Below are positions 8,677-19,973 of a DNA stretch of 64,000 nt, one piece after another. The stretch is from the NCBI RefSeq assembly GCF_000620465.1, contig NZ_JIBE01000004.1:1-64000 (forward strand). Direction: 5' to 3'. The notes beneath the pieces are model-generated. The model saw only the letters and a list, made by a program, of their open reading frames with translations. It did not search any database and was not told where the DNA came from. A program made the position numbers and the translations under genes. How positions within the stretch are numbered: position 1 is the first letter of the stretch; each line of letters starts with the position of its first letter. Source of the stretch: Ralstonia sp. UNC404CL21Col (GTDB taxonomy: Bacteria > Pseudomonadota > Gammaproteobacteria > Burkholderiales > Burkholderiaceae).

Positions 8677-9506
8677 GCCGGCACGGCATCCCAATCCGGC
8701 GCAAAGGCCGGTTGGACGTAACGCAGCGTCTTTGGCAAGGCGGCAATGGCGGCACGATCGGCGTCGTCCAGGCGCAGCCGCAGTGCGTCGTGGTTCGCCT
8801 GCTGGCTTTCGCGACGCTGGGCCTTGGGAATGGCGATCACATTAGGCTGTTCCAGCAACCATGCAATAGCCACCTGTGATGCCGACGCGCCATGCTTGCG
8901 GCCAATCGCCTGCAGCGTGGCGTCTTCGGCCGCGCGCCCCTGGGCCAGCGGCGCGTAGGCGGTCAGCGGAATGCCCTTGCCGCGCAGGTAGCCCAGTAGC
9001 GCCGATTGGTCCAAAAACGGGTGGTATTCCACCTGCACGCACGCGAGGGGCGCTCCGATCGTGTCGATGGCGGTTTTGAGCATCGGCAGGTTGAAATTAC
9101 ACACGCCAATGGCCCGCACGCGGCCGCTTTCACGCAGCGCCATCATCGCTTTCATCGTTGCCGCCATGTCCATGCCGGGCGCGGGCCAGTGGACGAGATA
9201 CAAGTCGACGTAATCGAGTTTCAGCTTGGCAAGGCTCTGCTCCAACGCCAGAGGAACGGCGCGCGGCGCCAGCTGGTCATGCCAGACCTTGGTGGTGACG
9301 AACACCTCTTCCCGCGGCAGGCCCGAGGCAGCGATGGCCGCGCCGACAGCGTCTTCGTTGGCATACATCGCGGCGGTGTCGATGTGTCGATAACCGAGCG
9401 CGAGCGCGCTCTCGACGGCGGGTTGGCACACGTTGCTGGCCATGCGGAATGTGCCGAGCCCCAGCCGGGGAATGGAAACACCTTGCGTCTTCAATGCGTG
9501 TTGCAT
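8673..9506 (-). CDS. dkgB: Aldo/keto reductase (2,5-diketo-D-gluconate reductase B-like)
   Basis: 277 residues, a complete TIM-barrel aldo/keto reductase. The catalytic tetrad is visible as D43 and Y48 (HIDTAAMYAN), K73 (TTKVWH) and H106 (LVHWPAP). The NADPH-binding end IAIPKAQRRESQQAN is present. The size and the TGxF-like N-terminus resemble E. coli DkgB, which reduces methylglyoxal and diketogluconate. The gene is divergent from a LysR-type regulator whose start lies 129 bp away, so that regulator probably controls it. Confidence 0.88.
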   Translation of the reverse strand: MQHALKTQGVSIPRLGLGTFRMASNVCQPAVESALALGYRHIDTAAMYANEDAVGAAIAASGLPREEVFVTTKVWHDQLAPRAVPLALEQSLAKLKLDYVDLYLVHWPAPGMDMAATMKAMMALRESGRVRAIGVCNFNLPMLKTAIDTIGAPLACVQVEYHPFLDQSALLGYLRGKGIPLTAYAPLAQGRAAEDATLQAIGRKHGASASQVAIAWLLEQPNVIAIPKAQRRESQQANHDALRLRLDDADRAAIAALPKTLRYVQPAFAPDWDAVPA

Positions 9507-9635
9507 GTGCAGCTCCTTCGGTTGTCATGAATGACGGACGCCATGGTGCCGATTGCCGATCTTTGAATAAAGTGCGTACCATGCAAATCATTCGTGAAAA
9601 AACTCCCGTAATAGCTGCGGAAGGGAAGGGATTGC

Positions 9636-10550
9636 ATGACGTTTGATGGGCAATTGTTCTCCGGCATTACGCTGCTGGCGGCCGTCGTGGAAAGCGGCAG
9701 CTTCGTGCGCGCGGCCGATGCGCTCGCGTTGTCACCGTCTGGAGTGAGTCGTGCCGTCAGCCGGTTGGAAGCGCGCATCGGCGTGCGGCTGATTGAGCGG
9801 ACGACGCGTTCGCTCACGCTCACCGACGAAGGCCGCCGCCTCTACGAACAGGTCAGCCCACACCTGACGGGCATCGCCGACGCCGCAGCGATGGCCTCCG
9901 GTGCGGTGGGGGCGGCGGGTGCGGTGCGAGGGCGCTTGCGCGTGAATGTCGATCCGTTTTTCTCGCGGATGGCCCTCGCGACGCCGGTGGCCGGTTTTCT
10001 GGAGCGCCATCCGGACTTGTCGCTGGAACTCATCATGCGGGACGACGTCGGCGATCTGGTTGCCGACGGGTTTGATCTGGCCATCCGCTTCGGGCCGCCG
10101 CCCGTGGGTTCCTTCGTGGCGCGCAAGCTGGTCGAGACGCGCATCGTGACAGTGGCATCGCCGGATTACATCGCGCGGCGCGGCAAGCCGGCGCACCCGC
10201 GCGATGTGCCCTCACACGAGCGCATCCTGTTCTACAACCCGGTGACGGGGCGTCCGTACGAATGGGAGTTCTGGCGCCAGAATGAACGCATCGAGATCCG
10301 GCCCGCCGGGCGGTTGATGGTGTCGGACGTGCGCACGATGCACGCAGCATGCGTCGCCGGCGCCGGCATCGCCCAGGTGATGGCGCTCGGTACAGAAGCG
10401 TTGCGGCGCAGCGGTCAGCTGGTCGACCTGTTCCCTGATTGGCCGGATGAGCGCTTTGCGTTGTACGCGCTGTATCCGTCGCGCCGTTACCTGCCGGCGA
10501 AGGTGCATGCGTTTATCGACTTCTGCGTCGAGAACCTGCCTGCGGACTAA
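9636..10550 (+). CDS. LysR-family transcriptional regulator
   Basis: 304 residues. The N-terminal winged HTH (AVVESGSFVRAADALALSPSGVSRAVSRLEARIG) is followed by a periplasmic-binding-like effector domain of the short RLRVNVDPFFSR type common in the AaeR/DsdC-like branch. It is divergently oriented to the aldo/keto reductase gene. The 129-bp intergenic region (9507-9635) should hold both promoters and its binding sites. The effector is unknown; an aldehyde or phenolic stress signal would fit the neighbour, which is inference. Confidence 0.88.
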   Translation: MTFDGQLFSGITLLAAVVESGSFVRAADALALSPSGVSRAVSRLEARIGVRLIERTTRSLTLTDEGRRLYEQVSPHLTGIADAAAMASGAVGAAGAVRGRLRVNVDPFFSRMALATPVAGFLERHPDLSLELIMRDDVGDLVADGFDLAIRFGPPPVGSFVARKLVETRIVTVASPDYIARRGKPAHPRDVPSHERILFYNPVTGRPYEWEFWRQNERIEIRPAGRLMVSDVRTMHAACVAGAGIAQVMALGTEALRRSGQLVDLFPDWPDERFALYALYPSRRYLPAKVHAFIDFCVENLPAD

Positions 10551-10605
10551 CGCACAAAGCACTGCGGCCGCGCTAGGCGGCCGCAGCAGATCAAGCAAAA
10601 AAACG

Positions 10606-12708
<2,103 letters not shown>

Positions 12709-12786
12709 GATGTTTCTCTTCCGTTGAAGGACACTCGCATCGCCGACTCCGCACCATGCGAAGGGCGAATGTGCGAGTGGGAACAC

Positions 12787-12804
12787 ATTATAGGATCGGT
12801 CCTA
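12787..12804 (-). promoter_or_regulatory. Probable EF-G promoter -10 with overlapping palindrome
   Basis: On the minus strand the hexamer TATAAT covers 12787-12792. It is preceded by the near-palindrome TAGGACCGATCCTA (12791-12804; arms TAGGA and TCCTA). No good -35 hexamer is visible at the standard spacing, so an activator or a palindrome-binding regulator may act here. The convergent position of the Crp/Fnr gene end (12837) leaves this as the only upstream region for EF-G. Confidence 0.5.
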
Positions 12805-12836
12805 ACCCATCGCATGTAGGGGTATTGGACGAAATT

Positions 12837-13568
12837 TCACCCCCTGTCCATCTCATATCCGAGCTGGTGGAGGCGCGCAAAGTCCAGCAGTTCGATTTCT
12901 CCGTAGGCCAGCCTGAGGATGCCGCGCGCTTCGAAATCCTTCAAAACCTGGTTCACGGTCTGACGGGACAGGGAGAGCAACTGCGCAAGCTGCTCCTGTG
13001 GCACGTGCAGCACACGCCGCGTGCCGAGGCGCAGGTCGCCGTAGCCGTCGGCCATCAGTAGCAGGCGCCGCGCCACCCGCACGGGGGCGGGCAGGAGGGC
13101 GGTTTCTTCCAGCACGATGAATGTCAGGCGCAGCTTGTGAGTCAGCAGCAGGGCAAACGCATGCAGCAGCGCGGGCGAGCCGTCCAGCAGGGCAATCAGC
13201 GCCGCCTGCGGCATATGGAGCAAAGTCGTAGGCCCGTCGGCGCGGGCGTCATGCGTGCGGGGCTGCCGGTCGAATACGCCGATCTCGCCAAACCAGTTGA
13301 CCGGCTCCAGCACGGCCAGCAAGGCTTCGCGCCCGTCTGCGCTGGTGGCGCCGATCCGGATCGTGCCTTCCACCACGCAGTACAGACCGTCAGGCGCGTC
13401 GCCACGCTGGAAGAGAATCTCCCCGGCCCCCAGGCGCCGCACGGTGGCAATGTCGATCAAAGCGTCCTGCAAGGTGGCGTCGAGCGTGCCAAACCAACTG
13501 CTGGCGTGCAGGCGTTCGCGGTAGGAGTGGGCGTCCAGCGTGCCGGATGGGGCGACGGGGTGGTCCAT
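12837..13568 (-). CDS. Crp/Fnr-family transcriptional regulator
   Basis: 243 residues. A cyclic-nucleotide-binding-like beta barrel occupies about residues 30-140 (GEILFQRGDAPDGLYCVVEG, then NWFGEIGVFDRQPR). A Crp-type winged HTH lies near residues 185-225 (LAQLLSLSRQTVNQVLKDFE). There is no N-terminal cysteine cluster of the FNR kind, so oxygen sensing by an iron-sulfur cluster is unlikely. The effector is unknown. It lies directly upstream of the EF-G gene in the same direction, with 128 bp between them. Confidence 0.88.
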   Translation of the reverse strand: MDHPVAPSGTLDAHSYRERLHASSWFGTLDATLQDALIDIATVRRLGAGEILFQRGDAPDGLYCVVEGTIRIGATSADGREALLAVLEPVNWFGEIGVFDRQPRTHDARADGPTTLLHMPQAALIALLDGSPALLHAFALLLTHKLRLTFIVLEETALLPAPVRVARRLLLMADGYGDLRLGTRRVLHVPQEQLAQLLSLSRQTVNQVLKDFEARGILRLAYGEIELLDFARLHQLGYEMDRG

Positions 13569-13713
13569 GGGGGCGGCTGAAGGGCGCTTCGGAAACGTCG
13601 AATGTGTCGGCTACGCGACAGAGCGGCGTGCCGTTCACTGACTAGGATGAAACGATCATAACGAGCGTGCGGCTGGAGCGTCCATGCTGCAAACGCACAA
13701 AACCGGAGGCCCC

Positions 13714-14247
13714 ATGCGCAACCTGTCTGACCATCTTTCCAACTACGCCGCCTACCACCAGGACGGCCGCAATATCGCCACGCACTTTGTCGGCATCCCG
13801 GCGATCGTGCTGGCGGTTGCGGTGTTGCTGTCGCGGCCGGTGCTGGCAGACCTGTCAGGCGTGCCCGTGACACCCGCGCTGATCGTGCTGGCGCTGACGA
13901 CGCTGTTCTACCTGCGTTTGGACGCGATGTTCGGCGTGGTGATGTTCGGGCTGATCGCCGCGTGCGTTTGGGTCGGCAACCATGTCGCCGCGCATTCGAC
14001 GGCGGCCTGGTTGTCAGTGGGTATCGGCCTGTTCGTGATCGGCTGGATCATCCAGTTCGTCGGCCACTATTACGAGGGGCGCAAGCCGGCGTTTGTCGAT
14101 GATCTCGCAGGTCTGGTGATCGGCCCGCTCTTCCTCGTGGCCGAGACGGCGTTTGCCTTGGGTTTGCGCGCCAAGCTGCGTGACGAGGTGGTCAGCCGCT
14201 CGCACGCCATGCGCGCCGCGATGGGCGTCAAGCACGCCACCGCCTGA
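13714..14247 (+). CDS. Mpo1-like (DUF962/YGL010W family) membrane protein
   Basis: 177 residues with about four membrane segments. The N-terminal pattern NYAAYHQDGRNIATHFVGIP and the later FVGHYYEGRKPAFVDD give the conserved histidines of the Mpo1-like family. The yeast Mpo1 member is an iron-dependent dioxygenase that shortens 2-hydroxy fatty acids. ATG 13714 was preferred to ATG 13684 because CGGAGG lies just before it. It is a single gene flanked by oppositely oriented neighbours. Confidence 0.82.
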   Translation: MRNLSDHLSNYAAYHQDGRNIATHFVGIPAIVLAVAVLLSRPVLADLSGVPVTPALIVLALTTLFYLRLDAMFGVVMFGLIAACVWVGNHVAAHSTAAWLSVGIGLFVIGWIIQFVGHYYEGRKPAFVDDLAGLVIGPLFLVAETAFALGLRAKLRDEVVSRSHAMRAAMGVKHATA

Positions 14248-14275
14248 GCTGCCAGCGTCAGGCTATTTCTCGTTT

Positions 14276-15097
14276 CTATTCAGACTTCGCGGCCGGCTGA
14301 AAAACCGGTGCGCGATTCTGCATGCCGGCCAGCACCGCCTCGCGCTGATTGGCCGTGCCGATCAGCCGGTCCTGCTCGACCGACTCGGCCAGCAGAATGG
14401 CAGCGGTGTCGCCGTCTTCCGCAACGCGCATCAAGCGCTTGCCCGCGCGAATCGCGTCGGGACTCTTCTGGGCAATGTCGCGCGCCGCCTCCAGCGCCGC
14501 CGTGCGCGGATCGTCCACCACGTGCGTCGCCAAGCCCAGGGCGCAGGCTTCTTCGCCGTGGACAATGCGGCCGCTGTAAATCAGCTCGCGCAGCCGATCC
14601 GGACGGACCAGCCCGCGCATCAGCGCCATACCGCCCATGTCGGGCACCAGGCCCCATTTGATTTCCATGATCGAGAGGCGCGTGTCGGCGGTCACGTACC
14701 GCACGTCCGCGCCCAGCGCGATCTGCAAGCCGCCGCCGTACGCGACACCATGCACCGCAGCCAACACCGGCACCGGAAGATCGCGCCACACCGTGCAGGC
14801 GTACTGCGGCAGATTGGCCACGCCATGCGTGCGCTTGGCAAGACGGCCGGCGCTGATGTCGGAACCTGCATCGCTGCTGCCCAGGCTCGCCATGCTGCCC
14901 ATATCCAACCCCGCGCAGAAGGCGCGACCCTCGCCTGACAACACCACGGCACGCACATCCGGCTCGCTCATCAGGCGTTCCCCCACGGTGACGAGCGCTT
15001 CGAACATGGCCGGGTCGATGGCGTTCATCTTCTCGGGCCGGTTGAGCCGGACTTCAGCCACGCCGGCGTCGATGCTGAGCAGGATGCGGTCAGTCAT
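14276..15097 (-). CDS. Enoyl-CoA hydratase/isomerase (crotonase) family protein
   Basis: 273 residues. Crotonase-fold signatures are the oxyanion-hole segments RAFCAGLDMG (near residue 60) and AAVHGVAYGGGLQIALGAD (near residue 115), then MEIKWGLVPDMGG. The glutamates of classical hydratases are not clearly both present, so hydratase, isomerase or hydrolase activity cannot be distinguished. It lies 32 nt downstream of the ferredoxin gene on the same strand, possibly co-transcribed. Confidence 0.85.
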   Translation of the reverse strand: MTDRILLSIDAGVAEVRLNRPEKMNAIDPAMFEALVTVGERLMSEPDVRAVVLSGEGRAFCAGLDMGSMASLGSSDAGSDISAGRLAKRTHGVANLPQYACTVWRDLPVPVLAAVHGVAYGGGLQIALGADVRYVTADTRLSIMEIKWGLVPDMGGMALMRGLVRPDRLRELIYSGRIVHGEEACALGLATHVVDDPRTAALEAARDIAQKSPDAIRAGKRLMRVAEDGDTAAILLAESVEQDRLIGTANQREAVLAGMQNRAPVFQPAAKSE

Positions 15098-15129
15098 GGA
15101 GAGGTGTTCTGTGTGAGGTCAACGTCGAA

Positions 15130-15468
15130 TCAATCGGGAGCGATGACCAATGCGTCGCGCTTGTCCTTCACCTGCGCCCAGTGCGCATGATCGGGCAGCG
15201 GCGGTTGCACCTTGGTCAGGCGGGGCCAGTCGGCGCGGCGCGAGAGCTGTGCATTCAGTGCGATGAAGTCCTGCTGATCGGCCGGCACCTCGGCTGCCGG
15301 ATAGATGGCGCCCACCGGGCATTCCGGCACGCAGATCGAGCAATCGATGCATTCATCCGGGTCGATGACCAGGAAATTGGGACCGGCGTGGAAGCAGTCC
15401 ATGGGGCAGACGGCGACGCAGTCGGTGTATTTGCATTGGATGCAGGATTCGGTGACTACATATGGCAT
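15130..15468 (-). CDS. fdxA: 7Fe-8S ferredoxin FdxA
   Basis: 112 residues, the usual FdxA length. Cluster ligands are C9, C17 and C50 (3Fe-4S) and C21, C40, C43 and C46 (4Fe-4S) in the pattern CIQCKYTDCVAVCPMDCF then CIDCSICVPECPVGAI. It is a small cytosolic electron carrier. The assignment of each cysteine to a cluster follows the family. The upstream region (15469 on) is AT-richer and contains three GTTCAAAA-type direct repeats near 15481-15512. Confidence 0.95.
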   Translation of the reverse strand: MPYVVTESCIQCKYTDCVAVCPMDCFHAGPNFLVIDPDECIDCSICVPECPVGAIYPAAEVPADQQDFIALNAQLSRRADWPRLTKVQPPLPDHAHWAQVKDKRDALVIAPD

Positions 15469-15670
15469 AACTACGCGGGGTGTTCAAAACCTGTTCAAAA
15501 TTCGTTCAAAATTATGCAGCATCAATCTGAACTCTGACAGAGATCAGGCCGCTTGAGTTTGCATTGAGGGCGGCCATTTCGTCGGAGGTGTGACCCGGGG
15601 GCGGGGCTGCCTTTTGGTATAGGTTTAGCAAGTATCCCGACGGCGTAGAGCAAAGCAAAAGGCAATCAGA

Positions 15671-15745
15671 TTGGTAGGAGAGCACGCGAGTCAGGCCCAC
15701 GCCGGCCACCGCCGCGTCGATTGCGGCTTCGGCAGTGCTCACCAC
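15671..15745 (-). pseudogene. LysR effector-domain fragment (about 25 codons)
   Basis: On the minus strand this stretch encodes VVSTAEAAIDAAVAGVGLTR followed by VLSYQ. That is a near-exact copy of the conserved end of the LysR substrate-binding domain. Sequence on both sides is unrelated: upstream the frame reads antisense to a transporter fragment, and downstream it becomes random. There is no start or HTH. It is a deletion scar, not a gene. Confidence 0.6.
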
Positions 15746-15935
15746 CGGCTGGTGGGCCATCAGCTTTCCGATGGCGGCCTTCGCAAGTGCCGCGGTGAAA
15801 TACTCGATGTTCGTCCAGGCTTGGCCCGTGACGTTGATTGCGATCCTCCTCCTTGCCATGCTGAGCATCGCGATCGTGGTTCTTTTTGTCAAAACCCTGC
15901 ACATGCTTCTCAACGGGAAGCTGCTGGCCGGCTGA
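15741..15935 (+). pseudogene. C-terminal fragment of a TDT/SLAC1-family (TehA-like) transporter
   Basis: About 64 codons ending in TGA. It reads TTGWWAISFPMAAFASAAVK then a long hydrophobic segment with TLIAILLLAMLSIAIVVLFV. The WW-x3-FP motif and a final transmembrane helix are typical of the C-terminus of tellurite-resistance/dicarboxylate (TDT) transporters, which have about ten helices. The other helices are missing. It abuts the converging LysR remnant at about 15741-15745, which suggests one deletion joined the two. Confidence 0.5.
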
Positions 15936-16014
15936 GGTAGCCACCGCACCGGCGCCCGTGCAAAGTCAGTCAGCGCGTAGGCGGGCTTGGGTCGTATGCG
16001 CTATGTAACGGCTC

Positions 16015-16269
16015 CTAGCTTTTCCTTCCGGGCGCCGCGATCGGAGCAAGGTCTTCGGCGACTTGCTTGCCCAGCAAAATTGCGGCGCTCAGCGCCATTC
16101 CTTCGGTGATGAATCCCTCCGGCGAGCTTGCCGGCATCCATTCGGTGGGTGACGCTCCTTCGGGCACGTACCTGAATTCGCTGTCACAGCGCTGACCCTC
16201 ACGGCGGTGCGTGCGCACCTCCACGTGCCCACTTTTTGCCTTCACAATCAATTCCACGTGTACCCCCAA
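16015..16269 (-). CDS. Small hypothetical protein
   Basis: Up to 84 residues from TTG 16269, or 80 from GTG 16257, which gives VELIVKAKSGHVEVRTHRRE at the start. The frame is neat (SEFRYVPEGASPTEWMPASS, then EGMALSAAILLGKQVAEDL), with a mixed composition that looks coding rather than shadow. I recognise no domain. It lies in an otherwise decayed stretch, so it may itself be a leftover. No good ribosome binding site is visible. Confidence 0.4.
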   Translation of the reverse strand: MGVHVELIVKAKSGHVEVRTHRREGQRCDSEFRYVPEGASPTEWMPASSPEGFITEGMALSAAILLGKQVAEDLAPIAAPGRKS

Positions 16270-16461
16270 GGCTCAAGTTTCTCCCGCCCCGTTTTTTTAT
16301 CGAGTGGCGCCTTTCTGATGCAGTGCACACTACGCGTACAAAATAGAAACGATCGATTGCCTTGTCCAGAGAACCACGCTGTACACGGTTGGATAGCCGC
16401 ACGGAGCGTGCGTAAGCGGCCGATACGGAGAAGGCGGCCGACCGCTACTTGCTGTGGCAAT

Positions 16462-16724
16462 TCAAGGATCTGACGGCGCAAGCCTGTGTGCGAAATAGAG
16501 ACTTGGCCGATCTTCCAGAATCGCGTCGGGGGCTTTCAAGTCATGTTCGGCAGGTTGCAGCCACGTGTCGACGTTCTCGGGCTTGACTGGAGGCAGCACG
16601 CGGTCGTGCCCGGTTGCCGCAATTTCCTCGGCAGATTCTCGGTGATGATGGCGAACGAAAACGGCTCCTTCTCGCCGGACTTGGCCGCGCGCCAGTGTGA
16701 CCACACGCAGGCGACGAGCAGCGT
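16462..16724 (-). pseudogene. Frameshifted C-terminal remnant of an SOS response-associated peptidase (SRAP/YedK)
   Basis: Two minus-strand frames join to give an SRAP-like C-terminus. The first (16721 to about 16638) reads LLVACVWSHWRAAKSGEKEP then FSFAIITE. The second (about 16635 to 16462) reads EEIAATGHDRVLPPVKPENV then DTWLQP and AILEDRP. In intact family members these are contiguous, with the conserved histidine in the GHDR segment. One frameshift lies near 16627-16637, and the N-terminal catalytic cysteine part is absent. Confidence 0.5.
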
Positions 16725-17080
16725 CTGCGGTGGGTCGCGGCGGCATTCGAGGATGGCGTTTGTGCTCCGCTGCGAAAAGAGCGACCAGCGTGTCAATGCC
16801 ACAGACCGCGTCGACCCGAACCACGCCGTCGTAGAAAACAGGCTTTCCGAACTCTTGCCTTGGGCCTGCTGCGCCTGTGCGAGCTGGCCCTGCGCGGTTT
16901 CAATCGCTGCCGATACCGTGCTTCCCTCCGTCGGCAGTGCCTCAAGTTTGGCGGCCGCCTCAGTGTCGGCACTGATTTGTTTGGATGCGGGTCCTTTAGA
17001 CGAAAGACGCTCTAACCGTTTGATGTACATGCGAAAAATCAGGGTCGCCAAACATTATTGAAAGCCGGGGAGGGCCGGTT
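16725..17080. other. Unassigned stretch upstream of acnB
   Basis: The minus strand is open here and encodes an Ala/Gln-rich helical segment (SADTEAAAKLEALPTEGSTV, then ETAQGQLAQAQQAQGK). It runs into the SRAP remnant in the same frame. I cannot tell whether it is part of a decayed gene or chance; I see no start signal and no family. Confidence 0.3.
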
Positions 17081-17092
17081 CGCAAGCTTGAC

Positions 17093-17111
17093 TCTTATAT
17101 AAGATATAAGA
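17093..17111. promoter_or_regulatory. AT-rich palindrome in the acnB promoter region
   Basis: TCTTATATAAGATATAAGA contains arms CTTATAT (17094-17100) and ATATAAG (17104-17110) around AAG. It lies 110 bp before acnB in GC-rich surroundings. It is likely an operator, possibly for a GntR-type regulator of TCA-cycle genes, and may supply the -10 region. The regulator identity is a guess. Confidence 0.5.
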
Positions 17112-17220
17112 CATTTGACCGTGAAGGGTATTGCGATTAGAATCGCGCCCAAGCGGCGCCCGGAACAGCCTCGGGGTGCCCGAAAAGATTCCCCTGTAAC
17201 GTCATCTCAGCAGGTCTTCC

Positions 17221-19806
17221 ATGCTTGAAAACTATCGCGCTCACGTGGCCGCTCGCGCCGCGCTCGGTATTCCCCCGTTGCCGCTGACGGCTCAACAGAC
17301 CGCCGAACTGGTCGAACTGCTGACCAATCCGCCCGCTGGCGAAGAACAGACGCTGGTCGACCTGATCACCCATCGCGTGCCCGCAGGCGTGGATGAAGCC
17401 GCTCGCGTGAAGGCCGGCTTCCTGGCCGCCGTGGCCAAGGGCGAGACCGCCTGCGCGCTGATTTCGCGTGCCCACGCCACCGAGCTGCTCGGCACGATGC
17501 TCGGCGGCTACAACATCCAGCCGCTGATCGAGCTGCTGTCCGACGCCGACGTCGGCGCGACGGCCGCAGAAGCGCTGAAGAAAACCCTGCTGATGTTCGA
17601 CCAGTTCCATGACGTGAAGGAACTCGCCGACAAGGGCAACGCGAACGCGCGCGCCGTGCTGCAAAGCTGGGCCGACGCCGAATGGTTCACGAGCCGTCCG
17701 GAAGTGCCGGAAAGCCTGACCATCACTGTGTTCAAGGTCACGGGCGAAACCAACACCGACGACCTGTCGCCGGCACCGGACGCCACCACCCGGCCGGACA
17801 TCCCGATGCACGCACTGGCGATGCTGAAGAACGCGCGCCCTGGCATCACGCCGGAAGAAGACGGCAAGCGCGGCCCGGTCAAGTTCATCGAATCGCTGAA
17901 GGAAAAGGGTCACCTGGTCGCCTACGTGGGCGACGTGGTCGGCACCGGCTCCTCGCGCAAGTCGGCCACCAACTCGGTCCTGTGGTTCACGGGTGAAGAC
18001 ATCCCGTTCGTCCCGAACAAGCGCTTTGGCGGCGTGTGCCTCGGCGGCAAGATCGCCCCGATCTTCTACAACACGATGGAAGATGCCGGCGCGCTGCCGA
18101 TCGAACTCGACGTGTCGCAGATGGAAATGGGCGACGTGGTCGAACTGCGCCCGTACGAAGGCAAGGCACTGAAGGACGGCAAGGTCATCGCCGAATTCCA
18201 GGTCAAGTCCGACGTGCTGTTCGACGAAGTGCGCGCCGGCGGCCGCATTCCGTTGATCATCGGCCGCGGCCTGACCGCCAAGGCGCGTGAAGCGCTGGGC
18301 CTCGCACCGTCGACGCTGTTCCGCCTGCCGCACCAGCCGGCCGACAGCGGCAAGGGCTTCTCGCTGGCGCAGAAGATGGTCGGTCGCGCATGCGGTCTCC
18401 CAGAAGGCCAGGGCATCCGTCCGGGCACGTACTGCGAACCGAAGATGACGTCGGTGGGCTCGCAGGACACCACGGGCCCGATGACCCGCGACGAACTGAA
18501 GGACCTGGCGTGCCTCGGCTTCTCGGCCGACCTCGTGATGCAGTCGTTCTGCCACACCGCCGCGTATCCGAAGCCGGTGGACGTGAAGACGCACCAGACG
18601 CTGCCGAACTTCATCAGCACGCGTGGCGGCATCGCGCTGCGCCCGGGCGACGGCGTGATCCACTCGTGGCTGAACCGCATGCTGCTGCCCGACACCGTCG
18701 GCACCGGCGGCGATTCGCACACGCGCTTCCCGATCGGCATCAGCTTCCCCGCAGGCTCGGGCCTGGTCGCCTTCGCGGCCGCCACCGGCACGATGCCGCT
18801 GGACATGCCGGAATCGGTGCTGGTCCGTTTCAAGGGCAAGATGCAGCCGGGCGTCACGCTGCGTGACCTCGTCAATGCGATTCCGCTGTACGCCATCAAG
18901 CAAGGCATGCTGACGGTTGCCAAGCAAGGCAAGAAGAACATCTTCTCGGGCCGCATCCTCGAAATCGAAGGCCTGCCTGACCTGAAGGTCGAGCAAGCGT
19001 TCGAACTGTCGGACGCCTCTGCCGAGCGTTCGGCTGCCGGTTGCACGGTGCACCTGAACAAGGAACCGATCATTGAATACCTGAACAGCAACATCACGCT
19101 GCTCAAGTGGATGATTGCGCAGGGCTACCAGGACGCCCGCAGCCTGCAGCGCCGCATCAAGGCCATGGAGCAGTGGCTGGCCGACCCGCAACTGCTTCAG
19201 CCGGATGCCGACGCCGAGTACGCGGCCGTCATCGAGATCGACCTGGCTGACATCCACGAGCCGATCGTCGCTTGCCCGAACGACCCGGACGACGTGAAGA
19301 CGCTGTCCGACGTCGCCGGCGCGAAGATCGACGAAGTGTTCATCGGCTCGTGCATGACCAACATCGGTCACTTCCGTGCCGCGTCGAAGCTGCTGGAAGG
19401 CAAGCGCGACATCCCGGTCAAGCTGTGGGTCGCGCCGCCGACCAAGATGGACCAGAAGCAGCTGACCGAAGAAGGCCATTACGGCGTGTTCGGCACGGCC
19501 GGAGCACGTACCGAAATGCCGGGCTGCTCGCTGTGCATGGGCAACCAGGCACAGGTGCGCGAAGGCGCGACGGTCATGTCGACGTCGACCCGTAACTTCC
19601 CGAACCGTCTGGGCAAGAACACGAACGTGTATCTGGGCTCGGCCGAACTGGCGGCGATCTGCTCGCGTCTGGGCAAGATCCCGACCAAGGAAGAGTACAT
19701 GGCCGACATGGGCGTGCTCACCGCCAACGGCGACAAGATCTACCAGTACATGAACTTCGACCAGATCGAAGACTTCAAGGAAGTCGCCGACACCGTGCAG
19801 ATGTAA
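17221..19806 (+). CDS. acnB: Aconitate hydratase B
   Basis: 861 residues, the AcnB architecture (N-terminal HEAT-like domain, swivel domain, then the catalytic domains), unlike AcnA. The 4Fe-4S ligands are C711 (GSCMTNIGH) and C769 and C772 (PGCSLCMGN), close to the E. coli positions. It interconverts citrate and isocitrate in the TCA and glyoxylate cycles and may also catalyse 2-methylisocitrate steps. It is a single gene with its own promoter region, an AT-rich palindrome and a strong terminator. The start has only a weak ribosome binding site (AGCAGG). Confidence 0.97.
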   Translation: MLENYRAHVAARAALGIPPLPLTAQQTAELVELLTNPPAGEEQTLVDLITHRVPAGVDEAARVKAGFLAAVAKGETACALISRAHATELLGTMLGGYNIQPLIELLSDADVGATAAEALKKTLLMFDQFHDVKELADKGNANARAVLQSWADAEWFTSRPEVPESLTITVFKVTGETNTDDLSPAPDATTRPDIPMHALAMLKNARPGITPEEDGKRGPVKFIESLKEKGHLVAYVGDVVGTGSSRKSATNSVLWFTGEDIPFVPNKRFGGVCLGGKIAPIFYNTMEDAGALPIELDVSQMEMGDVVELRPYEGKALKDGKVIAEFQVKSDVLFDEVRAGGRIPLIIGRGLTAKAREALGLAPSTLFRLPHQPADSGKGFSLAQKMVGRACGLPEGQGIRPGTYCEPKMTSVGSQDTTGPMTRDELKDLACLGFSADLVMQSFCHTAAYPKPVDVKTHQTLPNFISTRGGIALRPGDGVIHSWLNRMLLPDTVGTGGDSHTRFPIGISFPAGSGLVAFAAATGTMPLDMPESVLVRFKGKMQPGVTLRDLVNAIPLYAIKQGMLTVAKQGKKNIFSGRILEIEGLPDLKVEQAFELSDASAERSAAGCTVHLNKEPIIEYLNSNITLLKWMIAQGYQDARSLQRRIKAMEQWLADPQLLQPDADAEYAAVIEIDLADIHEPIVACPNDPDDVKTLSDVAGAKIDEVFIGSCMTNIGHFRAASKLLEGKRDIPVKLWVAPPTKMDQKQLTEEGHYGVFGTAGARTEMPGCSLCMGNQAQVREGATVMSTSTRNFPNRLGKNTNVYLGSAELAAICSRLGKIPTKEEYMADMGVLTANGDKIYQYMNFDQIEDFKEVADTVQM

Positions 19807-19860
19807 ATGCGTTGTCGCAGCTGCGTCGGGTCGTTCCTGACGCGCTGATGTGTGATGTGA

Positions 19861-19902
19861 AAAAGGCGCCGTGGGTTGAATGCCCACGGCGCCTTTTTCT
19901 TT
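19861..19902. terminator. Bidirectional terminator between acnB and the metallopeptidase gene
   Basis: The hairpin GGCGCCGTGGG (19865-19875) / CCCACGGCGCC (19883-19893) is flanked by AAAA on the left and a T-run on the right. It can therefore stop acnB transcripts and those of the convergent gene. Confidence 0.92.
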
Positions 19903-19973
19903 TGGATGCGTCGCTGGATTCCGCCGCTCGGCGGCACCCGAAAGGGGAGCAGACTCCCTGAGCCTGCGTGGTG

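Noticed and set aside
16486-17061. Plus-strand 191-codon frame
   Set aside because: Opposite to the SRAP remnant and the Ala/Gln-rich frame. No domain or start signal was seen on this strand.
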